This document shows, one piece after another, positions 25,924 to 33,580 of a stretch of DNA of 35,782 nucleotides. The position numbers and the translations under genes were made by a program. The stretch comes from an uncultured Bacteroidota bacterium (GTDB taxonomy: Bacteria; Bacteroidota; Bacteroidia; Chitinophagales; Chitinophagaceae). The stretch covers positions 1-35,782 of the forward strand of contig CAISOH010000221.1 in the NCBI GenBank assembly GCA_903887005.1. The letters run 5' to 3'. Position 1 is the stretch's first letter. Each line of letters begins with the position of its first letter. The notes under the pieces are model-generated. The model made no database searches and had not been told where the DNA came from. It saw only the letters and a list, made by a program, of their open reading frames with translations.

Positions 25924-26919
25924 CTACTGCTTCACAAACTTCCTGATCTCTGTGCCATTTATCTTTATGAAATACACACCTCTTGGTAGGTCTGCTACAT
26001 CTACCTGTACCTCTTCATTATGATAGTAATTGCAATAAACGGTTTGCCCTATGAGGTTCGTGATAGTGACACTGGTTATCATATCAGCGGAGGAGATGGT
26101 TAGGGAAGTTGTGACGGGATTGGGATAAACTTTCAATCCATCAGGCTGCAACCCTGTTACGACAATCCCCCCCCAGCAGGAACCTGCTTCATGCACTTCG
26201 AATGGATATGTTGCAGTTCCAATACCACATATATTTGTTACAGTATAATTGATAGTATCATTTCCAATTGCCATCCCTTTTACATTTATTCCTTCACCAT
26301 ATAGTGTAGACCCCAATATTGCAATCGCAGTGTTAGCGCTTGACCAAATACCTCCTGATTCGCTTTCATAAAATTCACTCATCTCATCTAAACATAACTC
26401 CCCTCCATAGTAGATGGTTCCACCCAATTTGTGAACCATGATAATAATAGTATCATAACATTTGCCAGTTTGGGTATATGTTATTATTGAAGTACCTTCT
26501 TTAACACCCGATACTACACCAGTAATTGAATCAATGGTAGCAATGGAATTGTTATTGCTTCCCCATTTTCCACCTACGATAGTGTCACTTAAGATGGTTG
26601 TTGATCCAACGCAAACATTGGTAGTCCCAATTATTGGCACTGGGTTAGGTTGTACTGTCACGGTTTTAGTAATATAAGAGGCTCCTACCGCATACGTTAT
26701 GGTAACCGTGCCTGCTGAAATGCCAGTAAATAGGCCTTTTGTAGAATCTATAGTTGCAACTGCAGTTGTGCCACTATACCATTTACCCCCTGAAGTACTA
26801 TCGCTAAAAGTGGCTACAGAACTTATGCAAAAAACTGAATCTGAAGTTATCGGCTTAATAGCAAATGAACTGGATGCAATCAGAAGTAAAAGGAGCAAGG
26901 TGAGGTTAAAGTGTTTCAT
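25924..26919 (-). CDS. Secreted Ig-like (BIG2-type) protein with T9SS sorting domain
   Basis: I choose ATG 26919, which starts the signal peptide MKHFNLTLLLLLLIASSSFA; the frame extends 13 codons further upstream. Three bacterial Ig-like units follow, each with a GGKW/GGIW turn and TAVATIDSTKGLFTGISAGT-type strands (second copy: SIATIDSITGVVSGVKEGTS). The last ~70 residues (VYPNPVTTSLTIS, TNLIGQTVY, YHNEEVQV, KINGTEIRKFVKQ) form a type A T9SS sorting domain nearly identical to that of the NHL protein at 16092-17402. It is probably a surface or secreted adhesive protein. The upstream promoter region is also shared with the NHL gene. Confidence 0.9.
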   Translation of the reverse strand: MKHFNLTLLLLLLIASSSFAIKPITSDSVFCISSVATFSDSTSGGKWYSGTTAVATIDSTKGLFTGISAGTVTITYAVGASYITKTVTVQPNPVPIIGTTNVCVGSTTILSDTIVGGKWGSNNNSIATIDSITGVVSGVKEGTSIITYTQTGKCYDTIIIMVHKLGGTIYYGGELCLDEMSEFYESESGGIWSSANTAIAILGSTLYGEGINVKGMAIGNDTINYTVTNICGIGTATYPFEVHEAGSCWGGIVVTGLQPDGLKVYPNPVTTSLTISSADMITSVTITNLIGQTVYCNYYHNEEVQVDVADLPRGVYFIKINGTEIRKFVKQ

Positions 26920-26936
26920 AGATATTATTTTATATA

Positions 26937-26964
26937 GTAAAGATACATACTTATTCAATTCAAA
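26937..26964 (-). promoter_or_regulatory. Conserved promoter region of the Ig-like T9SS gene
   Basis: Read on the minus strand, this holds the same 20-mer, ttgaattgaataagtatgta, as 16049-16068, followed by TATCTTTA. Similarity continues upstream to a shared ggcggttc (minus, ending 26985) and downstream toward the start codon. Confidence 0.5.
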
Positions 26965-26985
26965 TTGTGTTTATTGCGAACCGCC

Positions 26986-27144
26986 AAAAAGTAAAATGAA
27001 GTGCTGTGAAGTAAAGCATGGTGCATGTTTCCTCCATGTTTACCACTTGAATAGACCGTTGTTTTTATTGCCCATCTCATGATATATGTATCTTGTTGGC
27101 CGAAAGCCTTTACAATAAACCACATAATAGATTATGCACATAAA
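26986..27144. other. Intergenic DNA without recognised features
   Basis: About 160 bp between the Ig-like gene promoter and the terminator at 27145. No gene or repeat is evident. Confidence 0.5.
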
Positions 27145-27172
27145 AAAAGAGCGCCAATTAAGGTGCTCTTTT
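27145..27172. terminator. Hairpin terminator without an adjacent upstream gene
   Basis: aaaagagcgcc (27145-27155) pairs with ggtgctctttt (27162-27172), one G-T pair included, loop aattaa, with A/T runs on both sides. On the minus strand it directly follows the tRNA-Ser 3'-end relic at 27181-27195, just as 27939-27974 follows the intact tRNA-Ser. Confidence 0.8.
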
Positions 27173-27180
27173 CGTTAGAA

Positions 27181-27195
27181 GCGGAGAGAAAGGGA
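27181..27195 (-). other. Relic of a tRNA-Ser 3' end (possible attachment-site copy)
   Basis: gcggagagaaaggga here matches gcggagagagaggga at 27978-27992, the 3' acceptor side of the intact tRNA-Ser, at 14 of 15 positions. Both are followed on the minus strand by a hairpin terminator. This is the pattern left when an element integrates into a tRNA 3' end and displaces the old end. Confidence 0.45.
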
Positions 27196-27276
27196 CAACT
27201 TTCGAACTTTTTTGTGGAGGATTTGAAGAATATTGTTGAGTTTTGATTAATTCGGTAACCCACTAATTTAGATATC

Positions 27277-27891
27277 ATGGAATTGAATTCACAAATAGCA
27301 CAAATTCTGTCGAAGGTCAACAACTTGAAAATGAAAGACCAGTTCTTTCATGTCTTTGGCGCATCTACTCATCAATATAATTTCAACCCAACAAAATCTG
27401 ATGAAGAATTACAAGCGTTCGAAGAAAGGTTCAATATTCAACTTCCGGCAGAGTATCGATGCTTTCTAAAAGTAGTATGTAATGGAGGGGGCGGACCGTA
27501 TTATGGCGTTGAGCCTTTAGAAAATAGTTTGTTTTTGAGTTTAGACTATCCCGATACAAATTTCATAAACAATCCTTCTTTGAAATTCTTGTTTACCGAT
27601 GCATGGAATATGAATCTGGGTGATAGTGATGAGGATGGTTTTGAAGATAGAGAAAAAGAGTATTTCGATACGAAATGGTCGAACGGTCTTTTAAGGATTT
27701 CAAATTTCGGATGTGGTATTTCAATTAACCTAGTTGTAAATGGAGAGGAATACGGCAATATTTGGGTTGATGACAGATGTAATGATAATGGAATTTACCC
27801 CTATAAAAACAGCGAAAATGCCAAAAGGGTAGGATTTCTTGACTGGTATGAATCGTGGTTAGATACAGCGCTATTGCAAGCTGGAGATTAG
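27277..27891 (+). CDS. SUKH (SMI1/KNR4) family protein, likely immunity protein
   Basis: The 204-residue protein has the SUKH fold markers: [20 protein letters not shown], the Asn-Gly turn [15 protein letters not shown], and the late strand [20 protein letters not shown] followed by [17 protein letters not shown] proteins in bacteria commonly neutralise nuclease or deaminase toxins of polymorphic toxin systems. No toxin gene is adjacent, so it is an orphan: a spare immunity gene or a housekeeping relative. The gene is A/T-rich and lies between the tRNA-Ser relic and the intact tRNA-Ser, which suggests it came with a small insertion. Confidence 0.87.
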   Translation: MELNSQIAQILSKVNNLKMKDQFFHVFGASTHQYNFNPTKSDEELQAFEERFNIQLPAEYRCFLKVVCNGGGGPYYGVEPLENSLFLSLDYPDTNFINNPSLKFLFTDAWNMNLGDSDEDGFEDREKEYFDTKWSNGLLRISNFGCGISINLVVNGEEYGNIWVDDRCNDNGIYPYKNSENAKRVGFLDWYESWLDTALLQAGD

Positions 27892-27938
27892 CGAAAATTA
27901 AAGAGAAAATTCCTGTGAACGCCCAAAGGGACTCTTCG

Positions 27939-27974
27939 AATGACAAAACCCGCGCTAAGCGCGGGTTTTGTCAT
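27939..27974. terminator. Bidirectional terminator between SUKH gene and tRNA-Ser
   Basis: An uninterrupted stem of about 17 bp, aatgacaaaacccgcgc against its complement gcgcgggttttgtcatt, with a tiny loop. The A and T runs inside the arms allow termination in both directions: tRNA-Ser on the minus strand and SUKH on the plus strand. Confidence 0.85.
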
Positions 27975-27978
27975 TCTG

Positions 27979-28063
27979 CGGAGAGAGAGGGATTCGAACC
28001 CCCGAACCTGTTACAGTCAACAGTTTTCAAGACTGCCGCGTTCAACCACTCTGCCATCTCTCC
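27979..28063 (-). tRNA. tRNA-Ser (anticodon UGA)
   Basis: Read on the minus strand: acceptor stem GGAGAGA paired with TCTCTCC, D-arm GGCAGAGTGGTTGAACGC, anticodon stem-loop with CTTGAAA (anticodon TGA, reading UCA), a long class II variable arm, T-arm GGGGGTTCGAATCCC and discriminator G. The length of 85 nt and the long variable arm fit serine. CCA is not encoded. Transcription ends at the hairpin 27939-27974. Confidence 0.96.
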
Positions 28064-28276
28064 GGGGTCAAAATTAGATTAACAGACGGACTTTCAAAAG
28101 TTTTTTTTCACATTGACTATATATTTTTAGTCGTAAGCCATTAACCACCACAAAAGACCTTCATAAAATGCATGGAACACATGGTTTTTGTTAAACAAAT
28201 TTTAAAACACAACATTAGAAGCCCTAATATAATGGAGTAACATGTTTTTGCTGTTTATATCCCCTAAATTTGATAA

Positions 28277-28951
28277 ATGACGGAGAAAATTAAATATTTC
28301 ATGTCGCTTTCATTTCTGCTTGCCGGATTTGCAGCATGTGGCCAAAATGATAATTATGAACGATCAAAAACATTTAAACAAATGAATACTGCAATAAAAA
28401 ATGAAACCATGCATAAATCAGAAGCAGCCACTTTTGGCGCAGGATGCTATTGGTGCACAGAAGCCCAGTTCCAGCAACTTAAGGGTGTAGAGAAGGTAGA
28501 GTCGGGCTTTAGCGGCGGGCATATTGACAATCCTGATTACAAGCAGGTATGCTCCGGCACAACCGGCCATGCTGAAGTATGCAATATCACTTACGACCCC
28601 GCCATAATCAGTTTTGATGAACTGCTGGCGGCATTCTGGACTTGCCATGACCCAACAATGCTTAACCGGCAAGGTAATGATGTAGGTACACAATACAGAT
28701 CTGTTATTTTCTACCACAATGAAGAACAAATGAAGAAGGCTAAGGATTATAAAAAGAAACTGAATGATGAAAAAGCATGGGCCAATCCGGTAGTGACGGA
28801 AATAGCCCCTTTTACCAAATTTTATAAAGCGGAAGATTACCACCAGAATTATTATAATGAAAACGGGAATCAACCCTATTGCCATTTCGTAATAGGCCCC
28901 AAAGTAGAGAAGTTTAAAATGGTATTTAAAGATAAACTGAAAAGTAAATAA
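28277..28951 (+). CDS. msrA: Peptide methionine sulfoxide reductase MsrA, lipoprotein form
   Basis: MsrA reduces methionine-S-sulfoxide in damaged proteins. The core is clear: ATFGAGCYWCTEAQFQQL with catalytic Cys57, SGFSGGHIDNPDY, GHAEVCNITYDP, FWTCHDPTMLNRQGNDVGTQ and YHQNYY. The usual GCFW is GCYW here. An N-terminal segment ending AGFAACGQ looks like a lipoprotein signal with acylated Cys21, so the enzyme would act in the periplasm. The start at 28277 keeps the basic n-region. A -7-like TAAATTTG at 28265-28272 is very near the ATG, so promoter and start should be treated with care. No msrB is adjacent. A strong terminator follows. Confidence 0.96.
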   Translation: MTEKIKYFMSLSFLLAGFAACGQNDNYERSKTFKQMNTAIKNETMHKSEAATFGAGCYWCTEAQFQQLKGVEKVESGFSGGHIDNPDYKQVCSGTTGHAEVCNITYDPAIISFDELLAAFWTCHDPTMLNRQGNDVGTQYRSVIFYHNEEQMKKAKDYKKKLNDEKAWANPVVTEIAPFTKFYKAEDYHQNYYNENGNQPYCHFVIGPKVEKFKMVFKDKLKSK

Positions 28952-28955
28952 TTGA

Positions 28956-28992
28956 CAATATAAAAGCCCGGTAAAACCGGGCTTTTATATTG
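28956..28992. terminator. Terminator after msrA, bidirectional
   Basis: caatataaaagcccggt (28956-28972) pairs perfectly with 28976-28992 over a 3-nt loop, giving 17 bp. It serves msrA on the plus strand and the convergent EGF-domain gene, whose stop is at 29014, on the minus strand. Confidence 0.92.
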
Positions 28993-29013
28993 CAGCATTT
29001 TTTAAATTCCTGT

Positions 29014-29721
29014 TTAATTAACAGTCAATGTAAATATCTGATTATTGGTAAATGGAAGTGTTACCGGATAGGTAGTGCCTGTAGAATTGGTGAACTGAAC
29101 ATGGACTGTTGATTGCTGGTAGGCTAAGTAATATCCAAGATCATAAGTAATCCCGTTTTTAGGAATGGTCACATCTCCATATACTTCACCATAAGAAAAT
29201 TGATAATTTACATTGTAATCAATAATATCTAAACTGTGTTTGTTAGCAACTCTGAGGAAGAAATAAGTAGAACCAACATCCAAAGGCACTTTTAAGGTGT
29301 CAGTTGCAGGAAAACTATTGCTGATCTGCCAATTGATTAACACCCCCAAAAGGCCGCCGGGAACATTTGTTCCTAAAGAATTAGCACCGGCAGTTGTAAA
29401 AGCAGTACCTGATGCGGCATTGTTTACTTTACCTGTATAAGAAATTGAACCGCCAACCGGTATACTACCTTCTTTACCATTTACAGTGATGGAGATTGGC
29501 GTAAACGTATTGTTTGTGTATTTTATCACAGTCAAAGCGGCTACTTCACAATTAGTACCGGAAAACCCTGTCGGGCAGCTACAAACACCATTTGCGCACG
29601 ACCCTCCGTTTTGGCAAATAACATTATTACAATTGACTTTGGTACATGCTGTAAAAACCGCTACACTGAAAACGCCGGTTGTAATCAGGGCAGCCAATAA
29701 AATTGTTTTTAAGTTTTTCAT
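29014..29721 (-). CDS. EGF-like domain lipoprotein
   Basis: The 235-residue protein has a lipoprotein signal (AVFTACTK; acylated Cys26). One EGF-like domain with six cysteines (31, 36, 42, 47, 49, 58) reads CQNGGSCANGVCSCPTGFSG. The remainder (about 62-235) is a beta-rich region of unknown family, with SIPVGGSISYTGKVNN and YDLGYYLAYQQSTVHVQFTN. EGF-like domains of this C-x-NGG-x-C type are widespread in Bacteroidota lipoproteins. Location: periplasm or outer membrane surface. Function unknown. It converges on msrA and shares its terminator. Confidence 0.85.
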   Translation of the reverse strand: MKNLKTILLAALITTGVFSVAVFTACTKVNCNNVICQNGGSCANGVCSCPTGFSGTNCEVAALTVIKYTNNTFTPISITVNGKEGSIPVGGSISYTGKVNNAASGTAFTTAGANSLGTNVPGGLLGVLINWQISNSFPATDTLKVPLDVGSTYFFLRVANKHSLDIIDYNVNYQFSYGEVYGDVTIPKNGITYDLGYYLAYQQSTVHVQFTNSTGTTYPVTLPFTNNQIFTLTVN

Positions 29722-30030
29722 TTTATTTATGGTTAGTTAGTGTGCAATCAAAAAATAGTCTGATATTTTTATTCATCAGGCTTGAGGTATCTACTCAATA
29801 TTGAGCAGCTTATTCATTTTTATAAGTTGTGTATTCCTGCGCAAATTTAATGGTTATTTTTTATTAAACTATTTTCTGTAACTGATAAAAAAATATTTAT
29901 TGATTTATTTACAGTCCATAAACGCAAAAAATTACAAAACAGCTACTTTTTTACACATTTTGGAATTAGTAAACATTGATAAAGAGTGGAAAAATTCTTT
30001 TTGATTTTATTGTTAAAAAAATAGATTTTA
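29722..30030. other. Very A/T-rich intergenic DNA
   Basis: Region between the divergent EGF-lipoprotein and cold-shock genes. No gene or repeat is recognised. It presumably contains the promoter of the lipoprotein gene, which I could not define. Confidence 0.5.
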
Positions 30031-30061
30031 TTGTAGTTTTATTCAAAAAAATGTAGATTTG
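30031..30061 (+). promoter_or_regulatory. Promoter of the cold-shock gene
   Basis: TTG at 30031-30033 and TAGATTTG at 30054-30061 are separated by 20 bp, an exact Bacteroidota -33/-7 arrangement. Transcription would begin near 30068, giving a leader of about 22 nt, much shorter than the long cold-shock leaders of enterobacteria. Confidence 0.75.
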
Positions 30062-30090
30062 CCTATTATTAATTTTTCATTCAATTCAAA

Positions 30091-30282
30091 ATGCAAGAAG
30101 GTACAGTAAAATTTTTCAATGAAACTAAAGGATTTGGTTTCATTACGCCATCGAATGGTGGGCAAGACATCTTTGTACACGTTTCTGGTCTGAAAGACCA
30201 AATTCGTGAAAACGACAAGGTGTCATTTGAGGTACAAAATGGTAAAAAAGGTCTAAATGCCGTAAACGTTAAAGTAATTTAA
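30091..30282 (+). CDS. Cold-shock domain protein (CspA family)
   Basis: This 63-residue single OB-fold protein carries RNP1 KGFGFI (13-18) and RNP2 DIFVHVS (25-31). Such proteins bind single-stranded RNA and DNA and act as RNA chaperones. The N-terminus MQEGTVKFFNETKGFGFI is typical of Bacteroidota members. It is slightly shorter than the usual 65-70 residues. It has its own promoter and terminator, so it is monocistronic and probably highly expressed. Confidence 0.97.
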   Translation: MQEGTVKFFNETKGFGFITPSNGGQDIFVHVSGLKDQIRENDKVSFEVQNGKKGLNAVNVKVI

Positions 30283-30309
30283 TTTTACAGCACCACTTAA
30301 TATCATTGC

Positions 30310-30335
30310 AAGACGTGCATCGCACGTCTTTTTTG
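30310..30335 (+). terminator. Terminator of the cold-shock gene
   Basis: aagacgtgc (30310-30318) pairs with gcacgtctt (30322-30330) over a 3-nt loop and ends in a T run. Confidence 0.92.
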
Positions 30336-30419
30336 TTTCAAGTGTCCGGGCTTATTATAACAACATCAAAAAGATGTGGTATTTTTTTGATTAGGTTCAG
30401 GTTGAACAATAGCAATCAT

Positions 30420-30448
30420 CCTGTTAAATAACAGGCTGTTTTTTTTTT
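30420..30448 (+). terminator. Second terminator-like hairpin, no gene before it
   Basis: cctgtt (30420-30425) pairs with aacagg (30430-30435), followed by ctg and ten or so T. It lies 85 bp after the cold-shock terminator and 61 bp before gmhA, with no open frame between. Confidence 0.6.
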
Positions 30449-30474
30449 GTCCACATACTATCCACATCCATTTT

Positions 30475-30482
30475 TACTTTTG
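30475..30482 (+). promoter_or_regulatory. Possible -7 element for gmhA
   Basis: TACTTTTG matches TAnnTTTG. A second match, TATTTTTG, lies at 30494-30501, nearer the ATG at 30510. The nearest TTTG upstream (30446-30449) is 25 bp from the first, a little far. One of the two probably drives the gmhA-gmhB pair. Confidence 0.4.
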
Positions 30483-30509
30483 AATTAACCATGTATTTTT
30501 GATGACTTT

Positions 30510-31088
30510 ATGCAAAAAAAGATAAGAAGTATTATACAGGCATCCGTAGATACCAAGCAAAAAATACTTGAGGATCCTATACTCGTGGAAAGGATTGAAA
30601 CGGTAACCGGAATCATAGCTAAAGCCTTTGCGAATGGTAATAAAGTGCTGTTTTGCGGTAATGGAGGCAGCGCTGCCGATGCACAGCACCTTGCTGCGGA
30701 ATTCAGCGGAAGGTTTTATTCTGACAGAGATCCTTTGCCATCAGAAGCTTTACACTGCAATACTTCATATTTAACAGCGGTAGCAAATGATTATGGTTAT
30801 GATGTTGTCTATAGCCGCATAGTAAAAGGAACAGGAAAGCCGGGAGATATATTGGTGGGACTGAGCACTTCAGGTAATTCTGTTAATATTATCAAAGCAA
30901 TTGAGCAAGCGAGAGAAATTGGTATGATTACTGTAGTACTTTCTGGAGAGACTGGTGGTAAAATGAAGGCTATGTGCGATTACCTGATAAATGTGCCAAG
31001 TAATGATACACCAAGAATACAGGAATCACACATTATGATAGGACATATAATATGCCAGTTAGTAGAAGAGGAATTATTTAAAAAATAA
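30510..31088 (+). CDS. gmhA: Phosphoheptose (sedoheptulose 7-phosphate) isomerase
   Basis: GmhA converts sedoheptulose 7-phosphate to D-glycero-D-manno-heptose 7-phosphate, the first step of ADP- or GDP-heptose synthesis for surface glycans. The SIS domain shows FCGNGGSAADAQHLAAEFSG, ANDYGYD, GLSTSGNSVNIIKAI and a C-terminal TPRIQESHIMIGHIICQLVE, all typical. Length (192 residues) is normal. The next gene starts 8 bp after its stop and encodes the phosphatase of the same route, so the two form an operon. The kinase and nucleotidyltransferase are not in the window. Confidence 0.96.
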   Translation: MQKKIRSIIQASVDTKQKILEDPILVERIETVTGIIAKAFANGNKVLFCGNGGSAADAQHLAAEFSGRFYSDRDPLPSEALHCNTSYLTAVANDYGYDVVYSRIVKGTGKPGDILVGLSTSGNSVNIIKAIEQAREIGMITVVLSGETGGKMKAMCDYLINVPSNDTPRIQESHIMIGHIICQLVEEELFKK

Positions 31089-31096
31089 AATTTTGT

Positions 31097-31675
31097 ATGA
31101 TTATTCTAAGAAATAAACCCGAAATTGATAAAAGCTGGACCCTATTCCTTGACAGGGATGGTGTAATTAATATTGAATCTATCGGTTCTTACATTACTTC
31201 ATGGAGCGAATTCCGGTTTCATGATGGCGCATTGGAAGCTATACGCTCATTGAGCCGCGTATTTGGAAATATTATTGTTGTATCAAATCAGCGGGGCGTT
31301 GGAAGGGGCATAATGTCAATGGAAGCCTTGCGTGAGATAAATTCGAATATGCGTACTGCCATTATTGAAAACGGCGGCAGGTTAGATAAGATTTATTCTG
31401 CTACTTCTGTAAGTGATGATGACCATAACAGGAAGCCTAATACAGGAATGGGGCTCCAGGCGCAGGAAGATTTCCCCGCAATTGATCCTAAGAAAAGTAT
31501 TATGGTTGGTAATAGTATGAGTGATATGGAATTTGGCAAGCGGCTTTCCATGTACACTGTATTTCTTACAACCAAGCATGAACCATTTTCATTGCCGCAT
31601 GACCTGATAGATGAGCAATACGCATCCTTATTCGCATGGGCTACAAGGCTTGCCCCGGTGCAAATGGTTGGATGA
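31097..31675 (+). CDS. gmhB: GmhB-like HAD phosphatase (heptose-bisphosphate phosphatase)
   Basis: This HAD-IIIA phosphatase of 192 residues has motif I LFLDRDGVIN, motif II VVSNQRGVGRGIMS, the substrate-side lysine in NRKPNTGMG, and motif III/IV IMVGNSMSDMEFG. Placement right after gmhA supports the heptose 1,7-bisphosphate 7-phosphatase role. Unlike classical GmhB, the Cys/His zinc loop before RKPxxGM is absent: the region reads SATSVSDDDHNRKPNTGMG with no cysteine. The enzyme may thus be a zinc-free variant or have a related sugar-phosphate substrate. The symbol is based on context and HAD motifs. Confidence 0.82.
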   Translation: MIILRNKPEIDKSWTLFLDRDGVINIESIGSYITSWSEFRFHDGALEAIRSLSRVFGNIIVVSNQRGVGRGIMSMEALREINSNMRTAIIENGGRLDKIYSATSVSDDDHNRKPNTGMGLQAQEDFPAIDPKKSIMVGNSMSDMEFGKRLSMYTVFLTTKHEPFSLPHDLIDEQYASLFAWATRLAPVQMVG

Positions 31676-31767
31676 TAAGTCAAAAGTTAAAGATTTAAAA
31701 CCCGAAAGCGTATAATCACTATCCATTTATCTGCCAGGTTTTTTGTTTAAGGATTGATATTTTGTAA

Positions 31768-32919
31768 TTACAGTATAGGGTGCCTGACAAATATTTTTTC
31801 TCTATCGAATAAATAGCGAAAAGTACAGAGTTCGCGGCTACGGTGTGTGCTCAGGTTCGCCGCAATATTCATCATTTTCGGGTTGAAGTCACCTATCCAT
31901 TGCATTTCATAATCCTCATACTTGGCCTTGGGTTTTATTACGTTTGCTCCTTCAATAATCATGAATGCATCCACACCTTTGCCCTGGAATTCAGGTATGA
32001 CTCCAAATACAAGTCCTACAAAGCGTTTACACTTACCAAATCTCTGTAAAAAAAGAAATTTTATCTTTTCCAACAAACCAAATCTGCCGTTCATGTATTT
32101 GAAATATTGATTCAGATCAGGCAGGTTTATCCACATTGCAATAGGTTCTTCCTTGTAATAAACAAACCAGATAATATGCTCATCCATTACCGGTTTCATT
32201 TTTTTAAACATTATAAGCGCCTGCTTTTCTTCAAGCGTTTTACCGCCACCATGCGAAGCCCATGCTTTGTTGTAGATATAGGTAAAGTCTTTTGCGAATT
32301 TTTCAAGGTTATTTTTACTGATCATTGACGCCTTGTAATTAGGGTCGGCAGAAAGAGCTTCGTGGCGATGATATAACTTTTCATCGAGCCGGTTTGTTAC
32401 CGCAATGCCATAGCAAATCTGGTTATAATAATTTTTGAAACCATAGTTCTCAAAAAACGACTGGTAATAAGGAGGGTTGTAGTTCATACCATATAGCGGT
32501 GAATAAAACCCCTCAATAACCAATCCCCACCATTTATCCCGCTCCCCGAAGTTTATGGGACCGTCCATTGCCTCCATTCCGCGCTCCTGTAGCCATTTTT
32601 TGCAGTAATCAAACATAAAGTTTGCGCATTCCTGGTCATTGATACATTCAAAAAAGCCGATGCCTCCTGTAGGTTGCGCCTGCTTATATTGCCGGTTTAC
32701 AAAAGCTGCAATGCGGCCTATAGGTTTACCCGTATTGTCTTTGAGAATCCATCGGGTACATTCGCCCCTTTTGAAAAATTTATTTTTCCCCGGGTCAAAT
32801 ACTTCTTCGATATCTTTATCTAAAGGACGTATCCAGTTGGGATCGTTTTTATAAATATCAATAGCTACCTGTAGAAATGCCTTTTTATCCGCTTCCGTTT
32901 TCACCTCATGCATGTGCAT
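31768..32919 (-). CDS. GNAT-like conserved protein of unknown substrate
   Basis: The 383-residue protein resembles a long GNAT-fold family common in Bacteroidota: VDIYKNDPNWIRPLD-type opening (here AIDIYKNDPNWIRPLDKDIE), GECTRWILKDNTGKPIGRIA, GGIGFFECINDQ, MDGPINFGERDKWWGLVIEG, and a C-terminal GNAT-like half with FGVIPEFQGKGVDAFMI. The acyl donor and substrate are unknown. ATG 32913 is an alternative start two codons in. It lies 16 bp after the TOPRIM-like gene on the same strand, but because relatives occur without that gene the link may be chance. Confidence 0.8.
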   Translation of the reverse strand: MHMHEVKTEADKKAFLQVAIDIYKNDPNWIRPLDKDIEEVFDPGKNKFFKRGECTRWILKDNTGKPIGRIAAFVNRQYKQAQPTGGIGFFECINDQECANFMFDYCKKWLQERGMEAMDGPINFGERDKWWGLVIEGFYSPLYGMNYNPPYYQSFFENYGFKNYYNQICYGIAVTNRLDEKLYHRHEALSADPNYKASMISKNNLEKFAKDFTYIYNKAWASHGGGKTLEEKQALIMFKKMKPVMDEHIIWFVYYKEEPIAMWINLPDLNQYFKYMNGRFGLLEKIKFLFLQRFGKCKRFVGLVFGVIPEFQGKGVDAFMIIEGANVIKPKAKYEDYEMQWIGDFNPKMMNIAANLSTHRSRELCTFRYLFDREKIFVRHPIL

Positions 32920-32935
32920 AGTAATATCAATACTT

Positions 32936-33580
32936 TTAATTGGAAATTGCCTGATTATTTTTAAGATAAGTATTTAACCGTCTCACATCTTCAAATGTGT
33001 TTATTAACTCCACCATGCTAAGATTGGCTAATAATAGCGGCCCGTCTTTCAATTTGCCATATTTCTTCTTTTTTTTAGTTCCATTCTTTTCATAACGATA
33101 ATATCTGCTCAAAATTACTCCCAGCCAATATGTTGGATTTGGAATTTCTTCAGGAATTAATTTAAAGACATCGTCATTTTCAAGAGTACCGATGCTTATC
33201 AGATTTTTAGAGTAAGTTTTGATGATACATTTTGGCTGGGATAAAATCCATGCTTCCATTTCCTGCACCATAAAAAATACGTGATTTTCGTATTCAGTTA
33301 ATGTTAGTTCGTGAAGTTTATTTGCTTTTTCAGTTTTAGGGGAATCTGAATCAATCAGTAAAATACAATTGTCTTTTTGTTGTTCACTTTTAAATGATTT
33401 TATAGCTTGTTTATAACCGGCTGCAGGTTCAATTACTAAATTAAAAGAATCTAGTGGGAAAATATTTGACAGTATTATATGAAAACTCTCCCGGAACTTT
33501 TCACTGTTATTGAATGTATCGGCATCAATATTACTATTAGGAAGGACACCGCCTTCCACTATAATTTTTATGTTTACCAT
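32936..33580 (-). CDS. TOPRIM-like (DUF4276-type) protein, partner of the ATPase
   Basis: The 214-residue protein begins with KIIVEGG, placing a Glu (residue 9) as in TOPRIM motif 1, then ILLIDSDSPK (DxD at 77-79) as in motif 2, and VFFMVQEMEAWILSQP (104-117), the segment typical of DUF4276 proteins. TOPRIM-like proteins of OLD, PARIS (AriB) and related modules cut nucleic acid when released or activated by an ATPase partner. Its start overlaps the last 7 bp of the ATPase gene, a strong sign of coupled translation. I propose it is the effector of an anti-phage or anti-plasmid pair. Activity has not been shown by anything in this sequence. Confidence 0.75.
   Translation of the reverse strand: MVNIKIIVEGGVLPNSNIDADTFNNSEKFRESFHIILSNIFPLDSFNLVIEPAAGYKQAIKSFKSEQQKDNCILLIDSDSPKTEKANKLHELTLTEYENHVFFMVQEMEAWILSQPKCIIKTYSKNLISIGTLENDDVFKLIPEEIPNPTYWLGVILSRYYRYEKNGTKKKKKYGKLKDGPLLLANLSMVELINTFEDVRRLNTYLKNNQAISN

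Noticed and set aside
28418-28885. 155-codon minus-strand frame opposite msrA
   Set aside because: Antisense shadow of a clearly identified gene.
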